Assembly (NCBI GenBank): GCA_017849575.1
Contig: JAFIGV010000019.1
Location: 248,001-312,000, forward strand
Origin: Flavipsychrobacter sp.
GTDB lineage: Bacteria; Bacteroidota; Bacteroidia; Chitinophagales; Chitinophagaceae
Reading direction: 5' to 3'
DNA length: 64,000 bases
The notes under the pieces were generated by a model. The model saw only the letters and a program-made list of their open reading frames with translations, was not told the DNA's origin and searched no databases. Below, one piece after another: positions 44,583 to 55,088 of this stretch. A program made the position numbers and the translations under genes. Position 1 is the stretch's first letter. Every line of letters starts with the position of its first letter.

Positions 44583-45008
44583 ATGACAAATAAGTTACAA
44601 CGTCCTGTTCGTGTACTCGTTGCCAAGGTGGGGCTCGATGGTCATGACAGGGGAGCGAAAGTAATTGCTACCGCCTTGCGCGATGCCGGAATGGAAGTAA
44701 TTTATACCAGCCTGCGGCAGACACCCGACATGGTGGTAAACGCTGCCCTGCAGGAAGACGTGGATGCCATCGGTATCAGCATACTCAGCGGTGCGCACAA
44801 TACGGTTTTTCCCAAAGTGCTTCAGCTTATGAAGGAAAAAGGACTGGATAATGTACTGCTCACCGGTGGCGGCATTATACCCGAGGAAGATATGGCCTCG
44901 CTGCAAAAGATGGGAGTCGGCAAATTATTTGCCCCCGGAGCGCCCACATCGGAGATAGCAGATTATATTTCAGAATGGGTGGCCGCCCATCGCAGCAATC
45001 TTCTTTAG
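44583..45008 (+). CDS. Stand-alone cobalamin-binding subunit of an acyl-CoA mutase
   Basis: A 141-residue B12-binding domain. The DxHxxG motif is Asp19-Gly-His21-Asp-Arg-Gly24, His21 being the lower cobalt ligand; SILSGAH (66-72) and GGGIIP (95-100) complete the B12 pocket. It corresponds to the C-terminal domain of methylmalonyl-CoA mutase or the small subunit of split isobutyryl/2-hydroxyisobutyryl-CoA mutases. The large catalytic subunit is not in the window. It lies 65 nt before the enoyl-CoA hydratase gene and may cooperate with the adenosyltransferase at 3435. Confidence 0.88.
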   Translation: MTNKLQRPVRVLVAKVGLDGHDRGAKVIATALRDAGMEVIYTSLRQTPDMVVNAALQEDVDAIGISILSGAHNTVFPKVLQLMKEKGLDNVLLTGGGIIPEEDMASLQKMGVGKLFAPGAPTSEIADYISEWVAAHRSNLL

Positions 45009-45073
45009 CCGCTGCATTTTGCCCGAGAAAAATAAACTTCAATATTTTTTTAAACAACAAACTATTAAAAAGA

Positions 45074-45853
45074 ATGTATCAGACTTTATTAACTGACCTG
45101 CAGGATGGCACTCTGGTTGTTACCATCAATCGCCCGGATAAACTTAATGCATTGAACAAAGATGTGATTGAAGAACTAGGACACGTGATCGCCGAAGTAT
45201 ATAGCAATAATGACATCAAAACAGCAATTCTTACCGGTGCGGGCGAAAAAGCTTTCGTAGCCGGGGCTGATATTTCAGAATTCACATCGCTGGATGCTGC
45301 CGGTGGCGAGGCCCTGGCAAAAAAAGGACAGGAAAACGTGTTTGATAAAATAGAAAATTGCCCTAAGCCCGTTATTGCGGCAGTGAATGGATTTGCGTTG
45401 GGCGGAGGCTGCGAGCTGGCCATGAGCTGCCATTTTCGGGTGGCCAGTGAAAATGCAAAATTCGGTCAGCCGGAAGTGAACCTTGGTCTGATTCCGGGTT
45501 ATGGGGGCACACAGCGTCTTACACAGCTTATTGGTAAAGGGAAGGCCATGGAGCTCATGATGACCGCAGACATGATAGGTGCAGAGGATGCAAAAGCATT
45601 GGGTCTGGTCAATCACGTTTTTCCGATGGCTGAGCTGATGGCAGAGACGAAAAAGATAGCGCAAAAAATTCAGACGAAAGCTCCGGTGGCGGTAGCCAAA
45701 GTAATAGCCTGTGTGAATGATGCAGCGCGGGGTGAAGCCCGTGGGTTTCATAATGAGATTACCCGCTTTGGAGAATGCTTTGCTACAGAAGATATGAAGG
45801 AAGGCACCAGCGCATTTTTAGAAAAACGTAAAGCTTCTTTTGCCGGAAAATAA
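45074..45853 (+). CDS. Enoyl-CoA hydratase/isomerase family protein
   Basis: A 259-residue crotonase-fold enzyme. The oxyanion-hole segments are AFVAGADISEF (60-70) and NGFALGGGCELAM (105-117); the two catalytic Glu of hydratases are at 114 and 134 (GGGCE and GQPEVNLGLIPGYGGTQRL), so a genuine hydratase rather than a bare isomerase. It hydrates 2-enoyl-CoA in fatty-acid or amino-acid breakdown. The ATG at 45074 is preferred over an in-frame start 99 nt upstream that overlaps the B12 gene. It is probably in one transcript with the B12-binding subunit. Confidence 0.92.
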   Translation: MYQTLLTDLQDGTLVVTINRPDKLNALNKDVIEELGHVIAEVYSNNDIKTAILTGAGEKAFVAGADISEFTSLDAAGGEALAKKGQENVFDKIENCPKPVIAAVNGFALGGGCELAMSCHFRVASENAKFGQPEVNLGLIPGYGGTQRLTQLIGKGKAMELMMTADMIGAEDAKALGLVNHVFPMAELMAETKKIAQKIQTKAPVAVAKVIACVNDAARGEARGFHNEITRFGECFATEDMKEGTSAFLEKRKASFAGK

Positions 45854-45886
45854 ATTTTTCTATCTTGTAGGCTAAATCCTGATTTC

Positions 45887-46864
45887 ATGCGGAAGACATT
45901 TATCCGAAGCATTTATACCTTGGGTATCACCATGGCTGCACTTAGTTCGGCTAATGCGCAGTTGGGTCATTCCAAAGAATACGTTGAACCGCCGGGTTGG
46001 AGTATCGGATTGAACCTTGGTTTGTCAGACCTGTGGGGAGATGTAGGCACTAAATCTTTACTCGACCATTACGGAAATGATAAGTACTGGCAAAGTCCTC
46101 ACTTTATGGGAGGCCTTTATGTACGCTACTCAGCACACCCCGCCTTTGCCATACGGCTGGGTCAAAGCTATGGAACGCTGTATGCTACGGACAAGTGGAA
46201 CGAGACCAAAGCAAAAAGTGCTACTACTGTAAATAACGATGCTTATCAGCGCTACCTCCGTAATCAGAGTGTGCGTACTATTATCTGGGAAAGCAGTTTG
46301 CTGTTCGAGATCACTCCTCGTCGTTTTAACTACGAAAGCATGGCAGCTCGTAAGCGCTTTCAGCCTTATTTGTTGCTTGGTGTTTCTTACTTCCACTTCA
46401 AGCCCACAGCAAAGTATATCGATCCGAAAGGAAATGATCGCGGATACGTAAACCTTTATGACCTCAATCTCGAAGCTACGGGTTTACCCTCAGAGATCTA
46501 TGGCGATTCTAAACCCAGCTACAAACTCTGGCAGGTGGCAGTTCCCATGGGCCTTGGCGTGCGCTGGGATATCGGAAAGCGCCTGGGCATCGGCTTCGAA
46601 TGGTTATACCGGATGACATTTACTGATCAGCTCGATAACGTGAGCGGAAAATACGTAGATCCTAATCTCTACAACGCTTACCTCACGCCGCAGGAGGCTG
46701 CGCTGGCCGCATCCATGCAGGATAGAAGCTGGGAAGTTGACCCTTCATACAAGCACAAGCCGGGCGAAGATCGCGGCAATGCGTCCAACAAAGATTCCTA
46801 CTCAACATTCGGCATCACGCTTATATTCAAAGTACCCAGCAAAAAGACGCCTTGGTGGTACTGA
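45887..46864 (+). CDS. Outer-membrane beta-barrel protein, unknown function
   Basis: A 325-residue secreted protein with signal peptide (MRKTFIRSIYTLGITMAALSSANAQ). The rest alternates aromatic and hydrophobic residues in short strands, as in beta-barrels (SIGLNLGLSDLWGDVG, FMGGLYVRYSAHPAFAIRLGQSYG, FGITLIFKVP at the end). The GLSDLWGDVG stretch is reminiscent of the GD motif in small T9SS-associated barrels (PorG-like) but the match is weak. It sits between the acyl-CoA genes and ruvA, 33 nt after the hydratase stop. Confidence 0.7.
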   Translation: MRKTFIRSIYTLGITMAALSSANAQLGHSKEYVEPPGWSIGLNLGLSDLWGDVGTKSLLDHYGNDKYWQSPHFMGGLYVRYSAHPAFAIRLGQSYGTLYATDKWNETKAKSATTVNNDAYQRYLRNQSVRTIIWESSLLFEITPRRFNYESMAARKRFQPYLLLGVSYFHFKPTAKYIDPKGNDRGYVNLYDLNLEATGLPSEIYGDSKPSYKLWQVAVPMGLGVRWDIGKRLGIGFEWLYRMTFTDQLDNVSGKYVDPNLYNAYLTPQEAALAASMQDRSWEVDPSYKHKPGEDRGNASNKDSYSTFGITLIFKVPSKKTPWWY

Positions 46865-46894
46865 TATTTGAGTGATATTAACTAATTTACGGGG

Positions 46895-46926
46895 CGGTAT
46901 GCGACATTGCATACCGTTCTTTTTTG
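46895..46926 (+). terminator. Terminator after the outer-membrane protein gene
   Basis: CGGTATGC and GCATACCG form an 8-bp stem around GACATT, followed by TTCTTTTTT. Confidence 0.85.
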
Positions 46927-46979
46927 TGCCGGTTCATTACCGTTTATAGTGTTTTAATTTTACAAGCTAATGCAGCTTT

Positions 46980-47558
46980 ATGTTTGCTTATTTGGAAGGA
47001 GATTTGACGCATAAATCTCCATCGTTGCTGCACCTGTTGGTCAATGGTGTGGGATATGAGATCAACATCACGCTGCAGACCTATGAGAAAGTGCAGCAGA
47101 TGGACCATTGCAGACTGTACACACATCTGCAGATCCGGGAGGATGCCTGGGTGTTATATGGTTTTGCCGACGAACAGGAGCGCACTACCTTCAGACAGTT
47201 GCTCAGCATCAGCGGGGTAGGGGCTGCCACGGCAAGGATCGTGCTTTCATCGCTCACTACGGGCGAGCTGGAGAGAGCCGTAGCACTGGATGATGCCAAA
47301 ACGCTGGAACGTGTGAAAGGCATCGGGGCCAAAACCGCACAGCGCATCGTGCTGGAGCTTAAAGGAAAGCTTACTGCGGGTAAGATCAGCGGGCCCGGCA
47401 GCGTTTCCGGGCACAATACAACAAAGGATGATGCGTTAATAGCTTTGGTGAATCTCGGAATAAACAGAACTGCAGCAGAAAGTGCACTCAGCAAATTAAA
47501 AGATAGTTCCACGCTTACCGTGGAAGAATTGATCAAACAGGCATTGCGTGCCTTATAA
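46980..47558 (+). CDS. ruvA: Holliday junction branch migration protein RuvA
   Basis: A 192-residue junction-binding protein. It has the N-terminal OB-fold (MFAYLEGDLTH...GVGYEI), two helix-hairpin-helix motifs (LLSISGVGAATARIVLSSL and LERVKGIGAKTAQRIVLELKGKL), and a C-terminal UBA-like domain contacting RuvB. The adjacency ruvA-sprA is conserved in many Bacteroidota. Its stop is 12 nt before the TTG start of sprA, so they probably share a transcript. Confidence 0.95.
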   Translation: MFAYLEGDLTHKSPSLLHLLVNGVGYEINITLQTYEKVQQMDHCRLYTHLQIREDAWVLYGFADEQERTTFRQLLSISGVGAATARIVLSSLTTGELERAVALDDAKTLERVKGIGAKTAQRIVLELKGKLTAGKISGPGSVSGHNTTKDDALIALVNLGINRTAAESALSKLKDSSTLTVEELIKQALRAL

Positions 47559-47570
47559 ACCTGGGTTTTA

Positions 47571-50500
47571 TTGAAGCAAAATAATAATTTCGGATACAAG
47601 GTCTTGTTGTGCATCATTGTGGTGGTAGGCATTGCTCATGTGGGTGCCAGAGGCTTTCGTTTTCCGTTTGATTACGATCCGGAACCACAGCCTGATACCC
47701 CGGCCGTGAATACGGACAGCTCGAAGCTTGTTTTTCCCATATACGACCACACCGGCGATCCTGCCGAGCAAACACCCGCCAGCCTCGACCTTAATGATCC
47801 GATCAATCTGAAAAGATCGGTGTTTTATGATCCCGACGACAACCGTTATTACCTCTCCGAAAAAATAGGCGATCAGTACGTGCGGAACCCTACCTACATG
47901 ACCATGCAGGAATACCAGCAGTACAAAGCGCAGCAGGACGAACAGAATTACTGGAAGCGCAGAATGGACGCGGTGACACTATTTAATAAAAAGCCTGCAC
48001 TCCCCACCATGTATAAAGAGGGCATCTTCGACCGGATATTCGGAGGTACGTCCATACAGGTGCGCCCTCAGGGAAATGTGGATGTTACTGTGGGCGGAAA
48101 CTGGCAAAATATCAAGAATCCGACGCTGGTACAACGGGCACAGAAATATGGGGTTTTCGATTTTGACATGCAGATGAATGTGAACCTGCTGGCCATGATC
48201 GGAGACAAAATGAAACTTAATATCTCCAACAATACCAAGGCAACCTTCGACTATCAGAACATGCAGCGGCTGGAATATACCGGCAAAGAAGATGAGATCA
48301 TTAAAAAAATAGAGGCAGGTAATATCAGCTTCCCGCTCAACAGCGGTTTGATTAATGGGGTTCAGTCGCTCTTCGGTATTAAGACACAGCTTCAGTTTGG
48401 TAAACTATGGATTACCGCAGCGCTATCGCAGCAGAAGTCAAAGCGCCAGAGCCTTACCATCCAGGGCGGGTCTCAGACCCAGCAATTTGCTCTAAAGGCG
48501 GATGAGTATGAAGAGAATAAGCACTTTCTTCTGGGTCAATACTTTCACGACAACTACAACGAAGCGCTCAAAAATTTTCCCATTGTTAGCTCGCTCGTCA
48601 CGATCAACCGGATTGAAGTATGGGTAACCAACCGTACCGGCGCCGTAGAAGGAGTGCGCGATGTAGTGGGTCTGATGGATCTCGGTGAAAAAAATCCTTA
48701 CAATCAGGCTTTTGTCGGCTCCAGTGTGGGCGCTACCGTGCCTGCCGACAACCGGGCCAACCAGCTCTACAATACTTTATTGCAGCACACAGAAATACGT
48801 ACCACCCCTCAAAATGTCGTAAACCTTGGCCTTGCACAAGGCGTGGACTTTGAACGGGCAACCGCCAGAAAGCTCAATCCTTCCGAGTATTCCTTCAACC
48901 CACAGTTGGGCTACATCTCTATCAACAACACGCTCAATGCAGATGATATTGTTGCCGTAGCCTACCGTTATAATTTCAATGGAAAAACTTACCAGGTGGG
49001 TGAATTTGCTGAAGACCTTCCACCGGATTCTACACAAACCAAAGCTATTTACCTCAAGTTACTTAAAGGCACTTCGCTAAGGCCGGCTCTTCCGATCTGG
49101 AAGCTGATGATGAAAAACGTATATGCTCTGGGTGGCCTGGGTGTCACCAAGGAAGATTTCCGGCTCAATGTGCTGTATCAGAATCCGGGTGGCGGTGAGA
49201 TCCGCTACCTGCCCGAGGGTCCGAGCAAAGGGGTGCAACTGCTTCGCTTGCTTAACCTCGACCGTCTTAATTTTCAGAACGACCCACAGCCGGATGGTAT
49301 CTTCGATTTTGTGGATGGAATCACGATCAACACTCAGCAGGGAAAGATCATCTTTCCGGTGCTGGAGCCTTTTGGACAAGATCTGCGTTCTGCCTTTGGT
49401 GGTAATCCACAACTCGAAAGAAAATATCTGTACACGATACTGTATGATTCTACAAAAACGATCGCAAGACAGTTTCAGCAAAATAATCGTTACGTCATCA
49501 GGGGTACCTACAAATCGGCTTCTTCATCCGAAATCTTTCTCGGCGGCTTTAATATCCCGCAAGGCTCAGTGTCGGTAACGGCAGGCGGCCAGAAGCTGGT
49601 GGAAGGAGCAGACTATCAGATAGACTACGGACTGGGAAGGTTGAAAATTCTCAACATGGGTATCCTCAATTCCGGCATACCCGTCAACGTGCAGTATGAA
49701 GACAACGCAACCTTTGGTTTTCAGCAGCAAAACTTTATGGGCGCCCGGCTCGACTATTATGTGAACAATAAACTGAACATCGGGGGAACCTTTATGCGCC
49801 TCACAGAAAGGCCCTTTACCCAAAAAACAACCTTTGGTGACGACCCGATAAAAAATACGGTACTCGGTCTTGATGCCAACTATCAGTCGGAATCACCCGG
49901 CCTTACACGTCTGCTCGATAAATTGCCGATATATTCTACTACCGCCTCTTCCTTTATCACAGCATCCGGTGAGGTGGCAGGTTTGTTTCCGGGCCATCCC
50001 AAACAAATCAATGCACTCGATCCTGAAGGCGCGGTATATATTGATGACTTTGAAGGTACGCGCAGCGGCATAGATCTCCGGCTGCCGGCACAGTCGTGGA
50101 CACTTGCCTCTACACCCGCAAATGCCACCGACAAAAACGGATCGGTATTATTTCCTGAGGCTACTTTGTATGACAACCTCGACTATGGTAAAAATCGCGC
50201 GAGGCTTGCCTGGTACACTATTGAGCCCTCACTTATCGATGCTATCGGCGGAGTGCCGGGCTTTGTGAAAGATGACCCCGACCAACACTATGTCCGTCTG
50301 GTACAGCAGCAGGACGTGTTCCCGGCAAAATCGAATCAAACCTTGCAAAACGGACTTACTACTTTCGATCTTGGTTTTTATCCGCGGGAGAAGGGACCCT
50401 ATAATTTTGATGCAGACCTCAATAACGACGGAACGCTGAAAAATCCTTCGAAACGCTGGGGCGGCATTCAGAAAGCGATTGACTACAGCGATTTTGAACA

Positions 50501-53500
50501 GTCGAATGTTGAGTTTATCGAATTCTGGATCATGGATCCTTTCATCAATAAGACGGGCTCGCCGGGTGGTAGTCTTTATATAGACCTCGGTAACGTTTCA
50601 GAAGATGTAATCAAAGACTCCAAGAAATTTTTTGAGAACGGTATCCCTTATCCCAAAAATACCGCGCAGCTACAATCTACCGTGTGGGGCTTCACCCCCG
50701 CCTTGCAGACACAGATCGTAAGGGCTTTTGATAATGATGAAGCGGCTCGAGCGGTTCAGGATGTGGGCTACGATGGTCTCGATGATGATGAAGAAAGTCA
50801 GAAATTTGCAGCCTATCTCAATAGCCTTCCTGCTGGTCTCAATGCCGGCGTTCGCGCTGAAATAGAGGCTGATCCTTCGCACGATGACTACCGTTATTAT
50901 CGCGGTTCGGAATTCGATCAGGCCAATGCCAGCATTTTGCAGCGTTATAAAAAATTCAACAACCCGCACGGCAATTCGCCGGTGGTGAGTGCCAGCCAGA
51001 CGTATTCTAACGCCGCCACCAACCTGCCGGAATCTGAAGACATTAACCGCGATAATACACTCAATGAAGCAGAAGACTACTTTCAGTATCGGGTGGACAT
51101 CAAGCCCACTGCCATGCAGGTTGGCCAAAACTTCATCACGAATTCTGTGGTGAGCAATGTAAAACTTCCAAACGGAAATGTAGAGCGCGAAACCTGGTAT
51201 CAGTTTAAAGTGCCTATAAGAGAGTTTAGCCAACGTGTAGGAAATATCCCTGATTTTCGGTCTATCCGGTTCATCCGTTTATTCCTTACCGGCTTTGAAG
51301 ATAGTGTGCTGCTAAGGTTTGCCCGGCTGGAACTGGGCCGCAATCAATGGCGCCGGTATCAGTTTTCGTTGCAAAACCCCGGCGAGTTCATTCCGGACGA
51401 AGACCAGAAGACCACACCTTTTTCTGTTACCTCCGTAAGTGTTGAAGAAAACAGCAGTAAGTCGCCGGTACCTTATATTATTCCTCCTGGGCTCGACCGT
51501 CAGCAGGCGCAGGTGTCTAACGGTGCCAGTGTACAACTCAATGAGCAGGCATTGTCGCTGCAGGTATGTGGCCTGGCCGATGGCGATGCCCGTGCGGTGT
51601 ACAAGGAAGTGGGCGTCGATATGCGTCAGTTTGATAAACTGCGCATGTTTATTCATGCCGAAACACAGGAGGGACAAGCTCCGCTAAAGGATGGAGATGT
51701 GCATGCAGTCATTCGTTTGGGCAGTGACTTTACCAACAATTATTACGAATATCAGATACCACTGAAGATTACTCCCGCCGGCGCCATCCGGAACGATGCT
51801 GTATGGCCGGTGGAGAACATGCTCGATCTGCCGCTGCAGGATCTGGTTGCCGCAAAAACGGAGCGAAACGTGCAGGGGTTACCGGCCTATATTCCATACA
51901 GTAAAATAGATGGAAAGGGAAATACAATTGTGGTGGTAGGAAGCCCGAATATTGGAGATGCCAAGACAATCATGCTGGGCATTCTTAATCCGAAAAAAAC
52001 CAGCAAAACACCTGCCGATGACGGACTTCCCAAGTGCGCGGAGGTGTGGTTTAACGAGCTGCGGATGACGGGCCTCAATGAAAAGCCAGGGTATGCTGCC
52101 ACTGGTAAGGTAAACGTGCAGATGGCCGACCTGGGTAGCGTAAAGCTGAGCGGAAGTATGCACACGCAGGGCTACGGAAATATTGATCAGAAGCTCAACC
52201 AGAGATTCCGTGATAACTATTATCAGTACGATGCCTCCACCAACCTGAACATGGGCAAGCTGATGCCACGTAGCTGGGGCGTGCAGCTTCCTGTTTTTGT
52301 AGGCTATTCGCAGTCTGTCAGCAATCCTCAATATGATCCTTACGACCTCGACGTAAAATATAATGATGAGTTGAGTGCCGCCCGCGACAAAGCACAGCGC
52401 GACTCCCTCAAGAAAATTGCACAGGATTTTACCTCCATCACCAGCTTCAACCTTTCTAATGTGCGAATTCTGGGTAATCCTGATAAACAGAACTCACCCG
52501 CCAAACCCTGGAGCGCCAAGAACTTCGATCTGAGCTATGCCTATAACCGACAGTTTAAACGAAATCCGTTGATAGAGAGTGATGAACTTACCAACCATAA
52601 ACTGGGCCTCGGCTACAACTATAGTATAAAATCGAAGCCTATCGAACCTTTTAAGAAACTGATCAAATCGCGCTCTAAATGGCTCTCGCTCGTAAAAGAT
52701 TTCAATTTTAATTTGCTTCCGGCCAACTTTACCTTCCGCACCGAGCTTAACAAGATCATGGATGAAACCAAGGTGCGGGCCATCGGTGCAGACGCCATAC
52801 CTATGGATCCCACTTATTACAAGAACTTTACCTGGATGCGGGATTATAACCTGCGTTGGGAACTCACAAGGTCGCTCAGCTTCGACTATCATGCTACCAA
52901 TTTCTCCAGGATTGATGAACCCTATGGCCGAGCCAATACGGCTGAAAAGCGCGACACGCTTTGGGACCGCATCAAAACCTTCGGTCGTAATACGGCATAC
53001 ACCCAAACCTTTTCGGCAAGCTACACGGTGCCCTTGCAAAAGCTCCCGATCACCGACTGGACTACCGTAAGACTTACCTACAATTCTTCGTACAACTACA
53101 CTGCTGCGTCTCAACTGGCCCGCAGCCTGGGCAATACCATCAGCAACACACAGGGCATACAGGCCAACGGCGAACTTGATTTTCGATCATTATACAATAA
53201 GCAGCGCTGGCTCAAAGCCGTAAACCAACCGAAGTCGCGTACTTCCATTAAGAGATCGCGGCAGAAGAAGGAATCAGGCAATGGCCGCGATAGCGGGGGG
53301 GGTGATAGAGACGTAGCTCCCGACAGTCCTGCCGATGTGAAGGAAGTAGAACAATCGCCTGGCGAGGGCCGGCGCGACCGGCGCGATGCAACAGGATCGG
53401 ATGCCAATCCGGATGCGGTGCCCCAAAAGACGGATGAACCCAAAAAGACCGATGACAAAAGCAAAGCCGAAGGCAACAAAAAAGACGACCAGAAGAAACC

Positions 53501-55088
53501 TGTTTTGATTGCCGGCGTCGATATTTCTAACCTTACCGATCATCAGATAGACTCACTGAGAAAAATTCAGAAAGCACAGGACGCAGCAAAGAAGAAGGCC
53601 GAAAAAGAAAAACGCAAAAAGGAGCGTAAAGCAAGACGCAAAGCCAGAAGAAACTCCATGCCTCAGCTCAGTGATGCGGAACGCATAGGTGGCCGATTGC
53701 TCACCATGGTAAAACGCACCACCGTAAGCTATTCCGAACAATCAGGAACGGTGTTGCCTGGCTTTATGGACAGTACCCGCCTCCTGGGCGTCAATACCTT
53801 CCGAAGTGGAGAGCCGGGTTATGGTTTTGCCTTTGGATACCAGCCCGGTCATGAGTGGCTGGAGCAGAAAGGTATTGATGGCGTACTGTCCCGCGATTCT
53901 TTATTCAACGCGCAGTTTCAACAACAATACTCCCAGAATATCAACATACAAACTACGGTAGAACCCATCCCCGACCTACGTATAGACCTTACCTGGCAGC
54001 AAACCTTCAGTAAGGCGCACAGTGAATTGTTTAAGGACACCGGTGCAGGCTTCCGTCACCTCAGCCCCTATGAGAGCGGCGCTTTCAATATCACCACTAT
54101 AGCCCTGAAGACCATGTTCCAGAATTCAGGGCCGGGAGAAGGGCCGTTTCAGCAATTCCTGGATAACCGGCCCATCATCTCCAGAAGGCTGGGCAGCAAC
54201 AATCCCTACACTGCCGGCACCCTCGACCCTAACGATCCAAACTATACCAAGGGATACACCAAATACTCCCAGGATGTACTGGTGCCTGCCTTCATTGCGG
54301 CGTACACTGGCAAGAGTGCGGAAAACGTAGCCCTCGTAGATTATAGTAATACCGACAACATTCGTCATAACCCTTTCCGGTTCTATTTCCCATTGCCCAA
54401 CTGGCGGATTACCTACAATGGTTTGAGTAAAATTCCTATCATTCAGGAGCGCATGAACAACCTTGTGCTGAATCATACCTATGACTCCCGTATGTCTATG
54501 AACAGCTTTTCTTCCTCATTATATTACCTTGATGCCTTCAACCTGGGTTATCCATCATTTATCGATTCTAACTCGGGAAATTATGTGCCTTATTTCCAGG
54601 TGCCCAATCTTACCATCACCGAGCAGTTCAGCCCGCTTATCGGTATTGACGCGGCATTTAAAAACAACCTGACCCTGCGGTTTGAGTATCGTAAGTCGCG
54701 GACAGCCAGCCTGAGCCTTGTAGATTATCAGGTAAGTGAGACCAAGAGCACAGACTATACATTTGGCCTGGGCTATCGCATCAAAGGTCTGGTGTTGCCC
54801 TTCGAAATACTGGGTGTAAAGAAGCTGAAGAATGATCTGAACATGAAGATGGACATAAGTCTGCGCGAAGACCGCACGACCAATACCTATCTGGCACAGA
54901 ATATAGACATTACTTCGCGTGGACAGAAGGTTATTACCATTTCGCCTTCTATAGAATACATCGCCAGCGATCGACTGACCATCAGGCTTTTCTACGACCG
55001 GCGACAAAGTATTCCTTATGTCTCCAGCTCATACCCCATCACTACTACGCGTGCGGGATTGACGCTGCGCTTCATTTTTGCACAATAG
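47571..55088 (+). CDS. sprA: SprA, T9SS outer-membrane translocon
   Basis: A 2505-residue giant beta-barrel (SprA/Sov) that forms the T9SS pore through the outer membrane. Landmarks are the early PTYMTMQEYQQYKAQQDEQNYWKR block, GNVDVTVGGNWQNIKNPTL, the long repeated beta-strand run, INALDPEGAVYIDDFEGTRSGIDLR, and the C-terminal FYDRRQSIPYVSSSYPITTTRAGLTLRFIF, typical of the family. Start is TTG at 47571; the N-terminus then has a short hydrophobic signal segment. Residues about 1885-2035 hold an unusual Lys/Arg/Glu/Asp-rich low-complexity insert. It follows ruvA, the usual arrangement. Confidence 0.96.
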   Translation: MKQNNNFGYKVLLCIIVVVGIAHVGARGFRFPFDYDPEPQPDTPAVNTDSSKLVFPIYDHTGDPAEQTPASLDLNDPINLKRSVFYDPDDNRYYLSEKIGDQYVRNPTYMTMQEYQQYKAQQDEQNYWKRRMDAVTLFNKKPALPTMYKEGIFDRIFGGTSIQVRPQGNVDVTVGGNWQNIKNPTLVQRAQKYGVFDFDMQMNVNLLAMIGDKMKLNISNNTKATFDYQNMQRLEYTGKEDEIIKKIEAGNISFPLNSGLINGVQSLFGIKTQLQFGKLWITAALSQQKSKRQSLTIQGGSQTQQFALKADEYEENKHFLLGQYFHDNYNEALKNFPIVSSLVTINRIEVWVTNRTGAVEGVRDVVGLMDLGEKNPYNQAFVGSSVGATVPADNRANQLYNTLLQHTEIRTTPQNVVNLGLAQGVDFERATARKLNPSEYSFNPQLGYISINNTLNADDIVAVAYRYNFNGKTYQVGEFAEDLPPDSTQTKAIYLKLLKGTSLRPALPIWKLMMKNVYALGGLGVTKEDFRLNVLYQNPGGGEIRYLPEGPSKGVQLLRLLNLDRLNFQNDPQPDGIFDFVDGITINTQQGKIIFPVLEPFGQDLRSAFGGNPQLERKYLYTILYDSTKTIARQFQQNNRYVIRGTYKSASSSEIFLGGFNIPQGSVSVTAGGQKLVEGADYQIDYGLGRLKILNMGILNSGIPVNVQYEDNATFGFQQQNFMGARLDYYVNNKLNIGGTFMRLTERPFTQKTTFGDDPIKNTVLGLDANYQSESPGLTRLLDKLPIYSTTASSFITASGEVAGLFPGHPKQINALDPEGAVYIDDFEGTRSGIDLRLPAQSWTLASTPANATDKNGSVLFPEATLYDNLDYGKNRARLAWYTIEPSLIDAIGGVPGFVKDDPDQHYVRLVQQQDVFPAKSNQTLQNGLTTFDLGFYPREKGPYNFDADLNNDGTLKNPSKRWGGIQKAIDYSDFEQSNVEFIEFWIMDPFINKTGSPGGSLYIDLGNVSEDVIKDSKKFFENGIPYPKNTAQLQSTVWGFTPALQTQIVRAFDNDEAARAVQDVGYDGLDDDEESQKFAAYLNSLPAGLNAGVRAEIEADPSHDDYRYYRGSEFDQANASILQRYKKFNNPHGNSPVVSASQTYSNAATNLPESEDINRDNTLNEAEDYFQYRVDIKPTAMQVGQNFITNSVVSNVKLPNGNVERETWYQFKVPIREFSQRVGNIPDFRSIRFIRLFLTGFEDSVLLRFARLELGRNQWRRYQFSLQNPGEFIPDEDQKTTPFSVTSVSVEENSSKSPVPYIIPPGLDRQQAQVSNGASVQLNEQALSLQVCGLADGDARAVYKEVGVDMRQFDKLRMFIHAETQEGQAPLKDGDVHAVIRLGSDFTNNYYEYQIPLKITPAGAIRNDAVWPVENMLDLPLQDLVAAKTERNVQGLPAYIPYSKIDGKGNTIVVVGSPNIGDAKTIMLGILNPKKTSKTPADDGLPKCAEVWFNELRMTGLNEKPGYAATGKVNVQMADLGSVKLSGSMHTQGYGNIDQKLNQRFRDNYYQYDASTNLNMGKLMPRSWGVQLPVFVGYSQSVSNPQYDPYDLDVKYNDELSAARDKAQRDSLKKIAQDFTSITSFNLSNVRILGNPDKQNSPAKPWSAKNFDLSYAYNRQFKRNPLIESDELTNHKLGLGYNYSIKSKPIEPFKKLIKSRSKWLSLVKDFNFNLLPANFTFRTELNKIMDETKVRAIGADAIPMDPTYYKNFTWMRDYNLRWELTRSLSFDYHATNFSRIDEPYGRANTAEKRDTLWDRIKTFGRNTAYTQTFSASYTVPLQKLPITDWTTVRLTYNSSYNYTAASQLARSLGNTISNTQGIQANGELDFRSLYNKQRWLKAVNQPKSRTSIKRSRQKKESGNGRDSGGGDRDVAPDSPADVKEVEQSPGEGRRDRRDATGSDANPDAVPQKTDEPKKTDDKSKAEGNKKDDQKKPVLIAGVDISNLTDHQIDSLRKIQKAQDAAKKKAEKEKRKKERKARRKARRNSMPQLSDAERIGGRLLTMVKRTTVSYSEQSGTVLPGFMDSTRLLGVNTFRSGEPGYGFAFGYQPGHEWLEQKGIDGVLSRDSLFNAQFQQQYSQNINIQTTVEPIPDLRIDLTWQQTFSKAHSELFKDTGAGFRHLSPYESGAFNITTIALKTMFQNSGPGEGPFQQFLDNRPIISRRLGSNNPYTAGTLDPNDPNYTKGYTKYSQDVLVPAFIAAYTGKSAENVALVDYSNTDNIRHNPFRFYFPLPNWRITYNGLSKIPIIQERMNNLVLNHTYDSRMSMNSFSSSLYYLDAFNLGYPSFIDSNSGNYVPYFQVPNLTITEQFSPLIGIDAAFKNNLTLRFEYRKSRTASLSLVDYQVSETKSTDYTFGLGYRIKGLVLPFEILGVKKLKNDLNMKMDISLREDRTTNTYLAQNIDITSRGQKVITISPSIEYIASDRLTIRLFYDRRQSIPYVSSSYPITTTRAGLTLRFIFAQ

